A stretch of 64,000 nt of DNA from contig NZ_JANQBB010000001.1 in NCBI RefSeq assembly GCF_024721975.1, positions 992,001-1,056,000 of the forward strand. The letters are read 5' to 3'. The stretch is from Paenibacillus endoradicis (GTDB taxonomy: Bacteria > Bacillota > Bacilli > Paenibacillales > Paenibacillaceae). Below, piece after piece: positions 1 to 9,167 of the stretch. How positions within the stretch are numbered: position 1 is the first letter of the stretch; each line of letters begins with the position of its first letter. Made by a program: the position numbers and the translations under genes. Under the pieces are notes generated by a model. That model worked only from the letters and a program-made list of their open reading frames with translations. It did no database searches and was not told the origin of the DNA.

Positions 1-1
1 A

Positions 2-967
2 AGCGAGATTAGTCATATTTACTTTTATATCATCTTTTTCATTCTGTTTGTTATTGTAATCGTATCATTTATTTCTATTTTTTTACTTTTAGCAAGATCA
101 AAGCTTACTTATTTGAAGCATATAACGGAAAGTATTAACGATATTGCAAAGGGAGATTTGAGTTTGAGAATCGACATAAAAGGAAGGGACGAATTAACAC
201 AGCTTGCCTATAATATTAATGGTATGTCAAAGGACCTTGAGCACAAATTTGAACATGAACGACAATTAGAACGAGTGAAGAATGAATTGATTACAAATAT
301 TTCACATGATTTACGTACACCGTTAACATCAATAATCGGGTATTTAGGTTTATTGAAAAAGGGGCAGCATCAATCACAAGCTCAATATCAGGATTACCTT
401 GAAATTACGTACTCTAAATCACTACGACTAAAGCATTTAATTGATGAATTGTTTGATTACACACGACTATCCGGACCAGATGTGAACTTAAATCTAAATG
501 AGGTTGATCTATCTGCTCTTTTGCAACAGATCGTAGGCGAGTATATTCCTTTATTCGAGAAAGAAAATCTTACGGTGATAAAGACCATACCTATAGATAC
601 TATTTCTATAATGATAGATATTGAAAAAATGGTTCGTGTGTATGAAAACCTTTTTATGAATGTTATCAAATATAGTATAAAACCATCTGAGATAAAGATA
701 ACGCTTGAAGTAAAGAAATACAACGCTATAGTAATGGTACAGAATAGAGCACACAAGCCCCCAGTTGCAGATATGAATCAGCTATTTGATCGATTTTTTA
801 GGGCAAACAGCACAAGAAGTGATAATAGTGGTTCGGGTTTAGGACTTGCTATTGCTAAAAGGATTGTTGAGCTTCATAAGGGAATCATTAATGCGAAATA
901 TGAAGAAGGGTGGATTCATTTTTCTGTAGAGCTTCCAACAAATACAGAGAAGCTACATTTAATTTAG
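2..967 (+). CDS. Sensor histidine kinase, 5' end outside window
   Basis: Membrane histidine kinase of a two-component system. The frame is open from base 2, and the first ~35 codons encode a hydrophobic segment rich in I/F/V, so this is the last transmembrane helix of a protein beginning outside the window. A HAMP linker follows (KHITESINDIAKGDLSLRI), then the HisKA H-box NISHDLRTPLTSIIGYL with the phospho-acceptor His, an N-box (ENLFMNVIKYS) and a G-box (SGSGLGLAIAKRIVELHKG). It resembles VanS/PhoR-type kinases. The response regulator would lie upstream, out of view; the stimulus is unknown. The TTG at 113 is internal and not the start. Confidence 0.93.
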   Translation, partial: SEISHIYFYIIFFILFVIVIVSFISIFLLLARSKLTYLKHITESINDIAKGDLSLRIDIKGRDELTQLAYNINGMSKDLEHKFEHERQLERVKNELITNISHDLRTPLTSIIGYLGLLKKGQHQSQAQYQDYLEITYSKSLRLKHLIDELFDYTRLSGPDVNLNLNEVDLSALLQQIVGEYIPLFEKENLTVIKTIPIDTISIMIDIEKMVRVYENLFMNVIKYSIKPSEIKITLEVKKYNAIVMVQNRAHKPPVADMNQLFDRFFRANSTRSDNSGSGLGLAIAKRIVELHKGIINAKYEEGWIHFSVELPTNTEKLHLI

Positions 968-1399
968 ATGCAATTTGACGATTATTCAATACAAATCTTA
1001 CAATAATTATTGCTTTCCACCACAGTTCACTGCATATCCATTATGGAAACAGCAGAGTTTTGTGGTGCTTTTTATGTTTTTCTATACTCAGAAAGTATCT
1101 TTAGTTTTCTTTCTCCGTGGATGTGGGCTCTCATCACTCGTTTTTTCTTTGTTTACTTACTATAACAAATAAGCTAACAGCGTCTCAATAGCGAACAAAA
1201 ATTCCATTTAAATCTGTATAGATGTTACTTCATATTTTTTCTCCATACTAAAGTGATGTGTTCCCATGGTAATATATAATATAGTTCGCTAAGATACGCC
1301 CATACTAATAATAGGCGATATTATTTCTTTTATTAAGTAACTATAATCGAAATGATCATGCCAAGCGGGTAAATATATAGAATACGAGGAGCAGAGATT
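968..1399. other. Intergenic, no gene seen
   Basis: AT-rich spacer between the kinase and the niaP-type gene. A 65-codon open frame at 975-1172 has no ribosome site and no recognisable family, so it is not called. A weak inverted repeat (ATACGCC...GGCGATAT, about 1293-1321) could be a terminator or an operator; nothing else stands out. Confidence 0.5.
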
Positions 1400-2635
1400 A
1401 TGAAGATATCAGCTTTATTACGCGAACCCAAACAACGTAAATTGTTGTTTAGTGCGGGGCTCAGCTGGCTGTTTGACGCGATGGAGGTTGGGATGATCTC
1501 CTTCATTGTTACCGCACTGGCTGTAGAATGGCATTTGGGTGCACAGCAGGTAGGAATAGTCATGGCTATTAATTCGATTGGTATGGCGGTGGGAGCAGCG
1601 ATATCAGGGTTGCTTGCTGATCGATATGGACGAAGAGCGATTCTGATTTGGACATTGCTTATTTTCTCCATCGCAAGTGGCTTATCAGCATTGGCAACCA
1701 GTTTTGTCGTACTATGTGTACTACGCTTCATAGCTGGATTCGGCCTTGGCGGCGAGTTGCCCGTCGCCACTACGCTCGTATCAGAGTCAGTACCAATAAA
1801 AGATAGAGGTCGTGCGGTCGTTCTACTTGAAAGTTTTTGGGCATTTGGTTGGATTGCTGCGGCATTGATCGCTTACTTTGTTATTCCGGAATATGGCTGG
1901 CGTATGGCCTTTGTAATCGGTACATTTCCAGCTTTTTACGCACTATATCTTAGGAGAGCCATTCAAGACTCGCCAACCTTTAATAAACAGCAAAGTCGAA
2001 AGCTTACTTTTAAGACTAGGGTAGCATCTGTCTGGTCAGTAAAACACCGCAAGTCGACGATTACTTTGTGGATCTTATGGTTTACCGTAGTTTTTTCGTA
2101 TTATGGTATGTTCCTGTGGCTCCCATCAATCATGTTGCTAAAAGGCTTTGATCTAGTAACAAGCTTCCAATATATACTGATCATGACACTGGCACAGATT
2201 CCAGGCTATTTTACCGCGGCATACTTTATTGAGAAATTCGGTCGAAAATTCGTACTTGTTGTTTATTTGCTGCTAACTGCGTTAAGTGCGGTGTGGTTTG
2301 GAAATGCAGAGACGGAAGGAATATTAATTGCGTCTGGAATTTGTCTATCTTTCTTTAACCTTGGTGCATGGGGTGGCATGTATGCCTACACACCAGAGTT
2401 GTATCCTTCGACAGTACGGGCGACCGGTGTGGGACTGGCTGCATCTTTTGGACGAGTTGGTGGCGTGATAGGTCCATTTCTAGTGGGGATGTTAGTTGCA
2501 CGAGAAGTAGCAATCACCACTGTTTTCATGATGTTTTTTATTACAATCGTTATTGGAGCACTTACAGTACTGTTCTTTGGCAAAGAAACCAAGGGTATAG
2601 ACCCTGATAAAGACGCTGCAACAGAGATAGCTTAG
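1400..2635 (+). CDS. niaP: MFS transporter of the NiaP (YceI) niacin type
   Basis: 411-residue, 12-helix major facilitator. The pattern throughout matches B. subtilis NiaP/YceI as remembered: GLSWLFDAMEVGMISFI at the N terminus, GLLADRYGRRA in loop 2-3 (MFS motif A), GFGLGGELPVATTLVSESV, WILWFTVVFSYYGMFLWLPS, MTLAQIPGYFTAAYFIEKFGRKF and FFNLGAWGGMYAYTPE. NiaP imports nicotinate/nicotinamide for NAD salvage. The ATG follows GAGGAGCAGAG. The gene stands alone, 23 bases before rluF, with which it may be co-transcribed. Substrate is by family resemblance; related MFS proteins carry other aromatic acids. No NiaR site was identified. Confidence 0.85.
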   Translation: MKISALLREPKQRKLLFSAGLSWLFDAMEVGMISFIVTALAVEWHLGAQQVGIVMAINSIGMAVGAAISGLLADRYGRRAILIWTLLIFSIASGLSALATSFVVLCVLRFIAGFGLGGELPVATTLVSESVPIKDRGRAVVLLESFWAFGWIAAALIAYFVIPEYGWRMAFVIGTFPAFYALYLRRAIQDSPTFNKQQSRKLTFKTRVASVWSVKHRKSTITLWILWFTVVFSYYGMFLWLPSIMLLKGFDLVTSFQYILIMTLAQIPGYFTAAYFIEKFGRKFVLVVYLLLTALSAVWFGNAETEGILIASGICLSFFNLGAWGGMYAYTPELYPSTVRATGVGLAASFGRVGGVIGPFLVGMLVAREVAITTVFMMFFITIVIGALTVLFFGKETKGIDPDKDAATEIA

Positions 2636-2658
2636 AATAGTAGGAAAGCAGGCCTAGC

Positions 2659-3345
2659 ATGAGAATTAATAAATACATAAGTGAAACTGGATTTTGTTCG
2701 AGGCGGGAAACTGATCGATTAATTGAAGCAAAAAGAATTACGATAAATGGTATTGTATGTGAGGCAGGGACTGATGTAGATCCGAGTGATGTTGTACTTA
2801 TTGATGGAGTTCCGATAGCTGGTAAAGCAGAGCCCGTCTATCTTGCACTCAATAAACCAATAGGGGTTACTTGCACAGCATCAAAAGAAGTGGCAGGGAA
2901 TATTATCGACTTTATAAATTATCCTACTCGGATTTTTGCTATCGGCAGATTGGATAAAGCATCAGAGGGTCTAATTCTGTTAACGAACGATGGAGATATT
3001 GTTAATAAAATGATGCGCTCAGAGAATGGACATGAAAAAGAATATGTGGTGACAGTGGACAAGCCGATCACCCAATCATTCATAGAAGAGATGTCCAGCG
3101 GAGTACCTATTTTGGGAGTGATAACGAAGCACTGTGATGTTTTTCGAATAAATGACTATGAGTTCCGAATTATATTGACACAAGGTCTAAATCTTCAAAT
3201 CAGGAGAATGTGCAAAGCTCTAGGATATAGAGTGCAGAGACTCGAGCGAGTTCGGATTATGAATATTACTATTGATGAATTAGATAAAGGGCAATGGAGA
3301 GAATTGGCAGGCGATGAATTAATAGCACTTTTCGCTCAATTATAA
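2659..3345 (+). CDS. rluF: 23S rRNA pseudouridine synthase, RluF/RsuA family
   Basis: 228 residues. An N-terminal S4 RNA-binding domain (RINKYISETGFCSRRETDRLI) is followed by the RsuA/RluB/E/F catalytic domain with the signature GRLDKASEGLILLTNDGDI, whose Asp is the catalytic nucleophile. The family isomerises a uridine in rRNA; RluF modifies U2604 of 23S rRNA in E. coli. The QGLNLQIRRMCKALGY segment near the C terminus fits RluF better than RsuA. It is shorter than E. coli RluF, which has an extended tail. It probably ends at the strong hairpin at 3496-3545. The family is secure, the exact target uridine less so. Confidence 0.85.
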   Translation: MRINKYISETGFCSRRETDRLIEAKRITINGIVCEAGTDVDPSDVVLIDGVPIAGKAEPVYLALNKPIGVTCTASKEVAGNIIDFINYPTRIFAIGRLDKASEGLILLTNDGDIVNKMMRSENGHEKEYVVTVDKPITQSFIEEMSSGVPILGVITKHCDVFRINDYEFRIILTQGLNLQIRRMCKALGYRVQRLERVRIMNITIDELDKGQWRELAGDELIALFAQL

Positions 3346-3379
3346 TACACACAAGTGAAGCGGGATAATATCTATTGTG

Positions 3380-3404
3380 TTAAACAGAAATTAGGGGATA
3401 GAGA
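3380..3404. repeat. 25-bp direct repeat, copy 1
   Basis: An exact 25-base match (TTAAACAGAAATTAGGGGAT followed by AGAGA) occurs again at 21951-21975. Neither copy is in a gene. It is probably a remnant end of a mobile element or a miniature repeat; no transposase lies beside either copy. Confidence 0.6.
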
Positions 3405-3495
3405 TACAGATTTATAGCTAGAGCAGTGAAAATTTAAGTGTAGGCAGGAGACAGAACAGGACTTATTAATGCGATACTGACATTAAAATTGCAGA

Positions 3496-3545
3496 ATATA
3501 AGAAAAGTAGCAGTTGCAAACCAGCAACTGCTACTTTTCTTATAT
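3496..3545. terminator. Strong bidirectional hairpin terminator after rluF
   Basis: A perfect 22-bp stem (3496-3517 pairs with 3524-3545) with a 6-base loop. The stem contains AAGAAAAGTAGCAGTTGC on the left arm and ends in a T-rich tract, so it can act for rluF. It separates rluF from the germinant receptor operon. Confidence 0.85.
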
Positions 3546-3605
3546 GTAGAGTCCTGAATAAAGATTATTTCTGAAGAAATACTACTTTACAAGAGGTGGT
3601 AAAAT

Positions 3606-4943
3606 TTGCAGCAAACCCATGGGCAAAATAAACAGAACATCGAAAAGCAACTCTGCGAGCGTTTAAAGATCAACTCGGACTTTGTCGAGAAGAATGTGAC
3701 AGTAGCCAATCATCAATATAAAGGGTATTACCTCAACACTTTGGTCAATCTTCCAGCGACTCTATCCGAAATTAACCATAAAGTTCAAGGGGAACCCAAC
3801 GAATCTTATGCGGATAAGTTCAGGTTCGAACGGGATCCATCCTTGGATCAATTATCGAACGAGATATTACAAGGTAAACTTGTATTGTTTGACATTGAAG
3901 GATTAGTTATGGTTATTTCGCCAGAAAAGTTGGATATCTCTAGGTCAGTAGGCCCCCCGCAGAGTGAAAATCCCCTTCAATCCGCATTTGATGCCTTTAC
4001 AGAGGACATTGACATTAACCTCGGCATGCTGCGCAAAAAAATGGTAAGTGATCAACTGGTGATTGAGACCCGCTCAACTGGTGTAAGGTCTACCAAGAAA
4101 CTTGCGGTTGTTTATATAAAGGGAGCCGCTCCAGATAGAGTAATCGAATCTATTCTAGGAAAACTTGAAGAAAACAAGGAACAGGAAGTGACAACGGTTC
4201 GGGATCTGCTGGGAGTCCTCGGGCACCCCAAATTTACAATTACACCTACCTACATATCTTCAGAGCTGCCCGGAGAAATGGTGCAGAACTTGATGAATGG
4301 AAGAGTGGTTATTCTGATTGACCAATTCTCTTTTGCCTTTGCATTTCCGGCAATTGTCACGGATTTGTGGTCCACTACCCTAGATGTAAATTATCCATAT
4401 CTCTTTCAGATTTTTCTGAGAACGGTTCGTGCTATCGCCGCATTTCTCGCCATTACCCTCCCTGGATTGTACGTCGTACTGAATTCGGTGAACCCGGAAT
4501 TGTTGCGCATCCAGTTGGCAATCACGGTAGCGAAGAGCAGGGAAGGAGTACCGTATCCGTCTTTAATTGAAATGCTACTGGTGATGCTGCTATTAGAGAT
4601 GATTATCGAAGCGACCATTCGCTTACCCAAAAATATCGGTCCCACAATAACGATGATCGGTGGTATTCTCCTGGGCCAAGCCATCGTACAGGCCAAACTT
4701 GTCAGCAATCTGCTGCTCATCATTCTTGTTGCATCAGCCATTGCCAATTTCGCCCTTGTGGGATACATGAATACAACGGGAATACGAATATACAAATACG
4801 TGGTCATGCTTATCAGCACCTTTTTCGGAATATGGGGGCTTGAAGTAGCAATGATTTGGTTCGTACTTTATCTTGCCTCGCTGAAAATATCCACTGTTCC
4901 TTATTTGAGTTTCAGTGTGAAAGGAAAAGCTACGGATGAATAA
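3606..4943 (+). CDS. Spore germination receptor subunit A (GerA family)
   Basis: 445-residue subunit A of a Ger-type nutrient receptor of the spore inner membrane. A soluble N-terminal domain of ~240 residues (NLGMLRKKMVSDQLVIETRSTG is typical) is followed by a membrane domain with the family signature region VPYPSLIEMLLVMLLLEMI then ATIRLPKNIGPTITMIGG. Start is TTG, about six bases after AAGAGGTGGT. It overlaps the next gene by eight bases, giving a translationally coupled A-B-C order. It is slightly shorter than the usual 470-500 residues. Expression in the forespore under SigG is expected from the family; no SigG promoter was confirmed. The germinant is unknown. Confidence 0.93.
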   Translation: MQQTHGQNKQNIEKQLCERLKINSDFVEKNVTVANHQYKGYYLNTLVNLPATLSEINHKVQGEPNESYADKFRFERDPSLDQLSNEILQGKLVLFDIEGLVMVISPEKLDISRSVGPPQSENPLQSAFDAFTEDIDINLGMLRKKMVSDQLVIETRSTGVRSTKKLAVVYIKGAAPDRVIESILGKLEENKEQEVTTVRDLLGVLGHPKFTITPTYISSELPGEMVQNLMNGRVVILIDQFSFAFAFPAIVTDLWSTTLDVNYPYLFQIFLRTVRAIAAFLAITLPGLYVVLNSVNPELLRIQLAITVAKSREGVPYPSLIEMLLVMLLLEMIIEATIRLPKNIGPTITMIGGILLGQAIVQAKLVSNLLLIILVASAIANFALVGYMNTTGIRIYKYVVMLISTFFGIWGLEVAMIWFVLYLASLKISTVPYLSFSVKGKATDE

Positions 4944-6003
4944 GGCACATATACTTATGCTGTTCATACTGCTTCACTTGGCTTCTATTTTTGCAATTTT
5001 ACCTGAACGCATCTTATCTTCGACTTCTGAAGGCCACTGGGTAGCCATCACAATTCTTTTTGTGACAGAATTGATGGTTCTTTGGTTATATATGAAATCG
5101 TTGCAGCCGTTTCCCGGGAAAAGCGCGATAGATATATGTTTGGCATCACTGGGAAATTGGGGGACAAGACTCGTCGTTTTACCGATAATCGTCTTTATGT
5201 TCATTGAAGTTCTGCTGCTTATGTACTTTCAAGAGGTGGAGATCAAAGCGGTGCTTCTTCAAAAAACACCAGCGCCGGCGACACTTCTCCTTTTTATCTC
5301 GCTTTGCTTCTATGCGGCTTGGAAAGGGTTGACTGTCATCATTCGAGCAAGTATCGCACTTAGCATACTTCTGATGCCGTTTATCGTTTTCTCTATATTG
5401 ATCAGCATCCAGAATTTCCGGATCAGTTATATTTTTCCGATTTGGGATAGTCATTGGTCTTTTTTTGCCCAACCGGATTTTTACTTGTGTACGGTTATTT
5501 TTAGCGGATTTTTGTTCCTTGGCATGTTACCCTCGAAGCAGCGAATCAGCTTTGGCCAAATATCCCTTGCAATGGGGATCATTTTTGTGTTGGCAATGGG
5601 ATCAGTATATGTTCCGCTAATGGTCTTTGGACATGAGACAGCGGTTAACCTCCAGTATCCGATGCTTATGTCATCGGATACAGTTGACTTGGAGTGGGTT
5701 ATTTTCGATTGGCTTCCCAGCTTCTACGTGGTTGCCTCCAGCGCTCTTGGCTTGCTGAAGGTTTCTGTGTTGTTATGGATACTTGTTACGCTGGCGCATC
5801 GCCTGTTCTTACCCGGGATCGGCGCTGTCTGGATACTCGCAGTGATTTGTGCTGCTTTGTATCTTATTTCTATGATAATTCCAAATGTTGACGCTTTGAA
5901 TCATTATTTTCATCTGAATACCATCGTTTGCGTCTATAGTGTCATAGGTTTTCCAATTATCGTATTTCTAGCGTCACTGCGGCAAAGAAAGCGGGTGATC
6001 TAG
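4936..6003 (+). CDS. Spore germination receptor subunit B (GerAB family)
   Basis: 355-residue integral membrane protein with about ten hydrophobic helices and little else, the GerAB/APC-superfamily layout. The B subunit forms the germinant-binding pocket in the membrane. Features include SLGNWGTRLVVLPIIVFMFIE in the early helices and LYFQEVEIKAVLLQKTP-like loop sequence. Its ATG lies inside the end of subunit A and its TAG overlaps the GTG of subunit C by one base, so all three are coupled. The second segment, normally rich in conserved P/T residues, is weakly conserved here, consistent with a divergent receptor. Confidence 0.88.
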   Translation: MNKAHILMLFILLHLASIFAILPERILSSTSEGHWVAITILFVTELMVLWLYMKSLQPFPGKSAIDICLASLGNWGTRLVVLPIIVFMFIEVLLLMYFQEVEIKAVLLQKTPAPATLLLFISLCFYAAWKGLTVIIRASIALSILLMPFIVFSILISIQNFRISYIFPIWDSHWSFFAQPDFYLCTVIFSGFLFLGMLPSKQRISFGQISLAMGIIFVLAMGSVYVPLMVFGHETAVNLQYPMLMSSDTVDLEWVIFDWLPSFYVVASSALGLLKVSVLLWILVTLAHRLFLPGIGAVWILAVICAALYLISMIIPNVDALNHYFHLNTIVCVYSVIGFPIIVFLASLRQRKRVI

Positions 6004-7106
6004 TGATATCGAAGTTGCTAAAAACACTTCTTGTAACGGCGTTAATGTGTATGCTGCTTGCAGGATGTTGGGATACGAAGGACATTAACAAACAATATTT
6101 ACCTGTAGTTATGGGCGTGGGAAAAGGTGAGAGCGAAAAATATCGGATCGTTCTTCAGATCCCCGACGCGGCAGGGAAAACGCAAATATTGGACAAAGAA
6201 GCATCATCTATTAGTAAGGCTATTGACTTGATTCGGACCGATTCGGAGAAGAGCATTGACCTAGTACATTTGAGATTGTTACTGATCGACAAACAGATTG
6301 CCAGTGAAGGTATTGAGAATCTGATTAACTTTTCGGTAAGGGCAAATGACATTTCTATTAAAGGATTGGTCGCTATCATTGACGGTAATTTCGAAAAAAC
6401 GATGTATCATCAAATATCGGCTACTCCAGAGGTTTCATCCTATGACTATTTTAGTCAGGATGCTGGGTGGACCCCTAATCAATCGATTGTTCGAATTTGG
6501 GAAGCTTACCAAAGCCTTCATTCTTATACCGAAGATATGGCACTACCAATGCTCAAAAACGGCGAGCGAACCTTATTCAGCTTTATAGGAACGGCTATTA
6601 TGCAAGAAGACCGCATGGTCGGTACGCTGGATCAGGAAGAAACGCTGTTATTCAATCTATTTAAAGGAAGATATACGGGAGGAACCATTGAGGTAGCACA
6701 GAACACCAGCGTTCTGATTGACAATGCTAAAATTAAGCATCATGTCAATTGGAGGGAGCAGGGGCCGTTGCTTCAAACCGAAATCAAGCTTAATGTGCTG
6801 ATTACAGAAAGCCCCGAAGGAAAATCCACGTCGATAATCGAAAAGGAACTGAGGGAACAACTTAGCAAGCAATTCAATGATACAGCCAAAAAAATTCGTT
6901 CCTTTGAATCTGATGTCTTGGGTATAGGCATGTTGTTTCGCCCTCGATTATCCGAAGAACAGCTAAAAGAATGGAAATCGAAATGGTTTCTGAAGTTAGA
7001 ACAGGAAATTGACGTTAAAGTCAATGTACTGAACGAGATTTATTTTAAAGAGAACGCAACCGATCAACAGGAGCAGGGACGCATGCTAAAAAAAGAGGCA
7101 AAATAG
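6003..7106 (+). CDS. Spore germination receptor lipoprotein subunit C (GerAC family)
   Basis: 367-residue lipoprotein. A short signal peptide ends in the lipobox LLAGC, followed directly by the hallmark WDTKDINKQYLPVVMGVG (GerAC proteins begin CWD..E/D). The C-terminal ~160 residues form the Spore_GerAC domain. Subunit C completes the A-B-C receptor on the outer face of the spore inner membrane and needs diacylglyceryl modification by Lgt for function in known systems. The GTG start overlaps the subunit B stop. Transcription should end at the hairpin 7180-7233. Confidence 0.92.
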   Translation: MISKLLKTLLVTALMCMLLAGCWDTKDINKQYLPVVMGVGKGESEKYRIVLQIPDAAGKTQILDKEASSISKAIDLIRTDSEKSIDLVHLRLLLIDKQIASEGIENLINFSVRANDISIKGLVAIIDGNFEKTMYHQISATPEVSSYDYFSQDAGWTPNQSIVRIWEAYQSLHSYTEDMALPMLKNGERTLFSFIGTAIMQEDRMVGTLDQEETLLFNLFKGRYTGGTIEVAQNTSVLIDNAKIKHHVNWREQGPLLQTEIKLNVLITESPEGKSTSIIEKELREQLSKQFNDTAKKIRSFESDVLGIGMLFRPRLSEEQLKEWKSKWFLKLEQEIDVKVNVLNEIYFKENATDQQEQGRMLKKEAK

Positions 7107-7179
7107 CACGATAGCATTATCTGTATTGTGAATAAAGATACTAAGCGGGCAGTTAGTATTAGACTGGACCCCATAATTG

Positions 7180-7233
7180 AAAACAGTAGAGGACTAAGAC
7201 CTGAAAATAAAGTCTTAGTCCTCCACTGTTTTT
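7180..7233. terminator. Convergent terminator after the germinant operon
   Basis: Stem of about 20 bp (7180-7200 with 7212-7233, one mismatch) with loop CTGAAAATAAA and a T-run, giving a terminator for both the plus-strand receptor operon and the minus-strand gene ending at 7215. The upstream sequence TGGACCCCATAATTG (7165-7179) resembles an IS3-family terminus, so the hairpin may sit at an old insertion scar. Confidence 0.75.
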
Positions 7234-7655
7234 ATTGTGGTGGAAATCCTTGTGAGAAGGATCACGATCAGTACTGCAAACAGAGTGATCGAAATCGTAA
7301 CGTTAAAGAAGCCAAATACAATCGCCGCCAAAGAGACGGAAAACAAAGTCACGTACAAACTCAAAGAACTTGCCTTTTCCATGATAAGCTTCTTCCGTTC
7401 GTCATGCTCTTCGATGTATAGCGTCTTTAGCAACGATTCATTTCGCAGCGCAGCCCGCAATTTTTTCCCGAACAACAAAATTATGATCTGCATGCCGATA
7501 AAAATCCCAACTTGCACTCCGTGTACCAAATCGCCCGCGTCGCTTTGGAACTTATACCCGTACAGTGCAGTCAAAATAACGATCAGAGAAAACACACCGG
7601 TTGCACCGATAAGCCATCTTAATCTTCACTTTAAAACCGCCCGAAACTCTGTCAT
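7215..7655 (-). pseudogene. Small membrane protein interrupted by TGA at codon 10
   Basis: The gene starts at ATG 7653-7655, whose last base overlaps the TAA of the upstream XRE gene (TAATG), a normal coupled start. It reads MTEFRAVLK and then hits TGA at 7626-7628. The same frame continues RLRWLIGATG and on through a 126-residue stretch with four hydrophobic segments and a charged EEHDERKKLIMEKAS motif, typical of the small membrane proteins paired with XRE regulators (DUF2178-like). A CGA-to-TGA change would explain the break. A GTG at 7595 could restart translation but lacks a good ribosome site, so the protein may be lost or N-terminally short. Confidence 0.65.
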
Positions 7656-7879
7656 TACCCTTCAACCTCCACATCACTGAAATTAAACACATCTTCAATA
7701 CTTAAGTGAAAATATTTTGCGATTTTATATGCTAGTACGAGCGAGGCAACATACTTCTCGTTCTCGAGCGAAGTTATCGTCTGACGCGTCACGCCGACCG
7801 CGAGTGCAAGCTCCTCTTGACTGATCTTGTGCTTTTTACGCAACTCCTGAATCTTCGTCTTCATGGTCTTGGTCCTCAC
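7655..7879 (-). CDS. XRE-family transcriptional regulator
   Basis: 74-residue protein that is almost entirely one Cro/CI helix-turn-helix: LRKKHKISQEELALAVGVTRQTITSLENEKYVASLVLAYKIA. Such minimal XRE proteins (YozG/YvaO-like) usually precede a small membrane protein, as here, and often repress their own operon. The second M (MKTKIQEL, 7864) is an alternative start. It is read from a good promoter at 7911-7939 flanked by TTTACA/TGTAAA repeats. No target beyond the adjacent gene is suggested. Confidence 0.85.
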   Translation of the reverse strand: MRTKTMKTKIQELRKKHKISQEELALAVGVTRQTITSLENEKYVASLVLAYKIAKYFHLSIEDVFNFSDVEVEG

Positions 7880-7898
7880 CCCCCAAATGTATAGTTAA

Positions 7899-7940
7899 CT
7901 TTACACTTTTAGTATAGTATGCTTTGCATTTAATGTAAAG
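7899..7940 (-). promoter_or_regulatory. SigA promoter with inverted repeat upstream of XRE gene
   Basis: On the minus strand TTTACA (7934-7939), a 17-base spacer and TATACT (7911-7916) form a good housekeeping promoter. CTTTACA at 7899-7905 and TGTAAAG at 7934-7940 form an inverted repeat spanning it, a plausible autoregulatory operator for the XRE protein. Regulation is inference. Confidence 0.6.
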
Positions 7941-8285
7941 CTCACTTTGCACAAATTGTAAAAATTGTACCTCTGTACCTGAGCAAGTGAAAGAAAAAGG
8001 AGCAGCTGAGTTGAAGATGGTGTAAATGTTGCTCTTGCATTAGCAGCTTTCACAGCAGGCATTGAAAAGCATAGGTAAATAGTTCATCCGCTATAGAAAA
8101 GACATGTTGGAAATTAACTGGAAGTAAAGATCGAAGAGTTATTTACAGGAAGATATTGTTAATTATAAAATTGAACTAATATCATTTTAAGACTTTAAAT
8201 ATTCAAGTACCGCGCTTGTTAAAAACCTATCGCCTCTTTGCAGGTGTAGGTTTTTTTATTTAGATTTTAATTTGACGATAAGGAA
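7941..8285. other. Intergenic with one terminator-like hairpin
   Basis: No gene seen. A hairpin at 8221-8258 (AAAAACCTA paired with TAGGTTTTT plus a T-run) looks like an intrinsic terminator just before the HIT gene, so a lost or unseen upstream transcript probably ended here. Confidence 0.5.
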
Positions 8286-8753
8286 GTGCCTATTAAAATG
8301 ATCTCTTCAAATGATTGCTTTATCTGCAGCAAACATAAAGGTCAACTTAAAGTAAATGGTGGGTGCATTTATGAAGATGAATTTGTGTATGTGGGGCATA
8401 TTGGGTCTAATGAACCTTTAATTTATTTGGGCTACCTTATTGTGGATCTAAAGCGGCATGCGGCTGGTTATGGTGATATGAACGATGATGAAGCGCGCGC
8501 TATTGGATTTATTTTAAATAAGTTAGGTGGAGTATTAAAAAACTCAGAAAGTGCAGAACATATATATAGCTTTGTACAAGGTGACGCTTTTCCTCATTTT
8601 CATATTCATCTTATTCCAAGGTATCCTGGAACACCCAAAGAGTTTTGGCATCCAACAAATATTAGAAACTATAAAGAAGTACATGGTACAGTTAATCAAG
8701 TAGAAGAAATCTGTTCCAGATTGAGAAGTGTTTTTCAGCGTGAAATTGAATAG
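8286..8753 (+). CDS. HIT-family nucleotide hydrolase/transferase
   Basis: Up to 155 residues with a histidine-triad motif PHFHIHLIPR near residue 100 (H-x-H-x-H), the catalytic signature for hydrolysis of nucleoside phosphoramidates or dinucleoside polyphosphates. An N-terminal CFICSKHKG has a Cys pair as in zinc-binding HIT proteins. GTG 8286 is the longest start; ATG 8298 (MISSNDCF) is also possible and AAGGA at 8281-8284 is closer to GTG. Single-gene unit. The substrate is not predictable. Confidence 0.82.
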   Translation: MPIKMISSNDCFICSKHKGQLKVNGGCIYEDEFVYVGHIGSNEPLIYLGYLIVDLKRHAAGYGDMNDDEARAIGFILNKLGGVLKNSESAEHIYSFVQGDAFPHFHIHLIPRYPGTPKEFWHPTNIRNYKEVHGTVNQVEEICSRLRSVFQREIE

Positions 8754-9120
8754 TCTAACAAATTTAAACTGGATTGGATCTGAACGAACATATCTTCATA
8801 AAAAATTGATGAACAAGTCCTTCAGTGAGCTATCTAAACTAGCTAATTCGACGCAATTCAGTTAGGCAGTCATTCCGAAGATGAGTACAGACCTAATAGA
8901 TTATGCTCTTCACGTTGGCGATTTGGTGTGGTGTAGAATTCGGGTGTGATGTTGGTATTTATTAATATCTCAAAATAGTGCATAATCAAGTTTATAGGTA
9001 TTTCTATTTGTACTATCGAGTTAAGTATTTCACACAATATTACACTAGACCTTCCCTTTTTTAGTAGGATAAGTATATGATATCTAAAATTCAACTTATT
9101 GAATTATCCTAAAATAAACG
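8754..9120. other. Intergenic, no clear gene
   Basis: AT-rich spacer. A few short open stretches without ribosome sites or recognisable families; they may be decayed coding DNA. The -35 of the arsR-type promoter begins at 9121. Confidence 0.4.
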
Positions 9121-9148
9121 TTGACATGTGCGCACGAATGCATATAAT
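9121..9148 (+). promoter_or_regulatory. Consensus SigA promoter with GTGCGCAC palindrome
   Basis: A perfect TTGACA (9121-9126), 16-base spacer and perfect TATAAT (9143-9148). The spacer contains GTGCGCAC, an 8-base palindrome resembling the inverted repeats at 9581-9608 and 10408-10421. The shared GTGC/GCAC core suggests autoregulation by the gene it drives. Confidence 0.75.
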
Positions 9149-9167
9149 AAATTTAGGAGGTAGCGTA

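Noticed and set aside
975..1172. 65-codon frame after the kinase
   Set aside because: No ribosome site, no family resemblance, biased to Phe/Leu by AT-rich DNA.
1333..1770. Minus-strand open frame over niaP
   Set aside because: Antisense shadow of a clear transporter gene.
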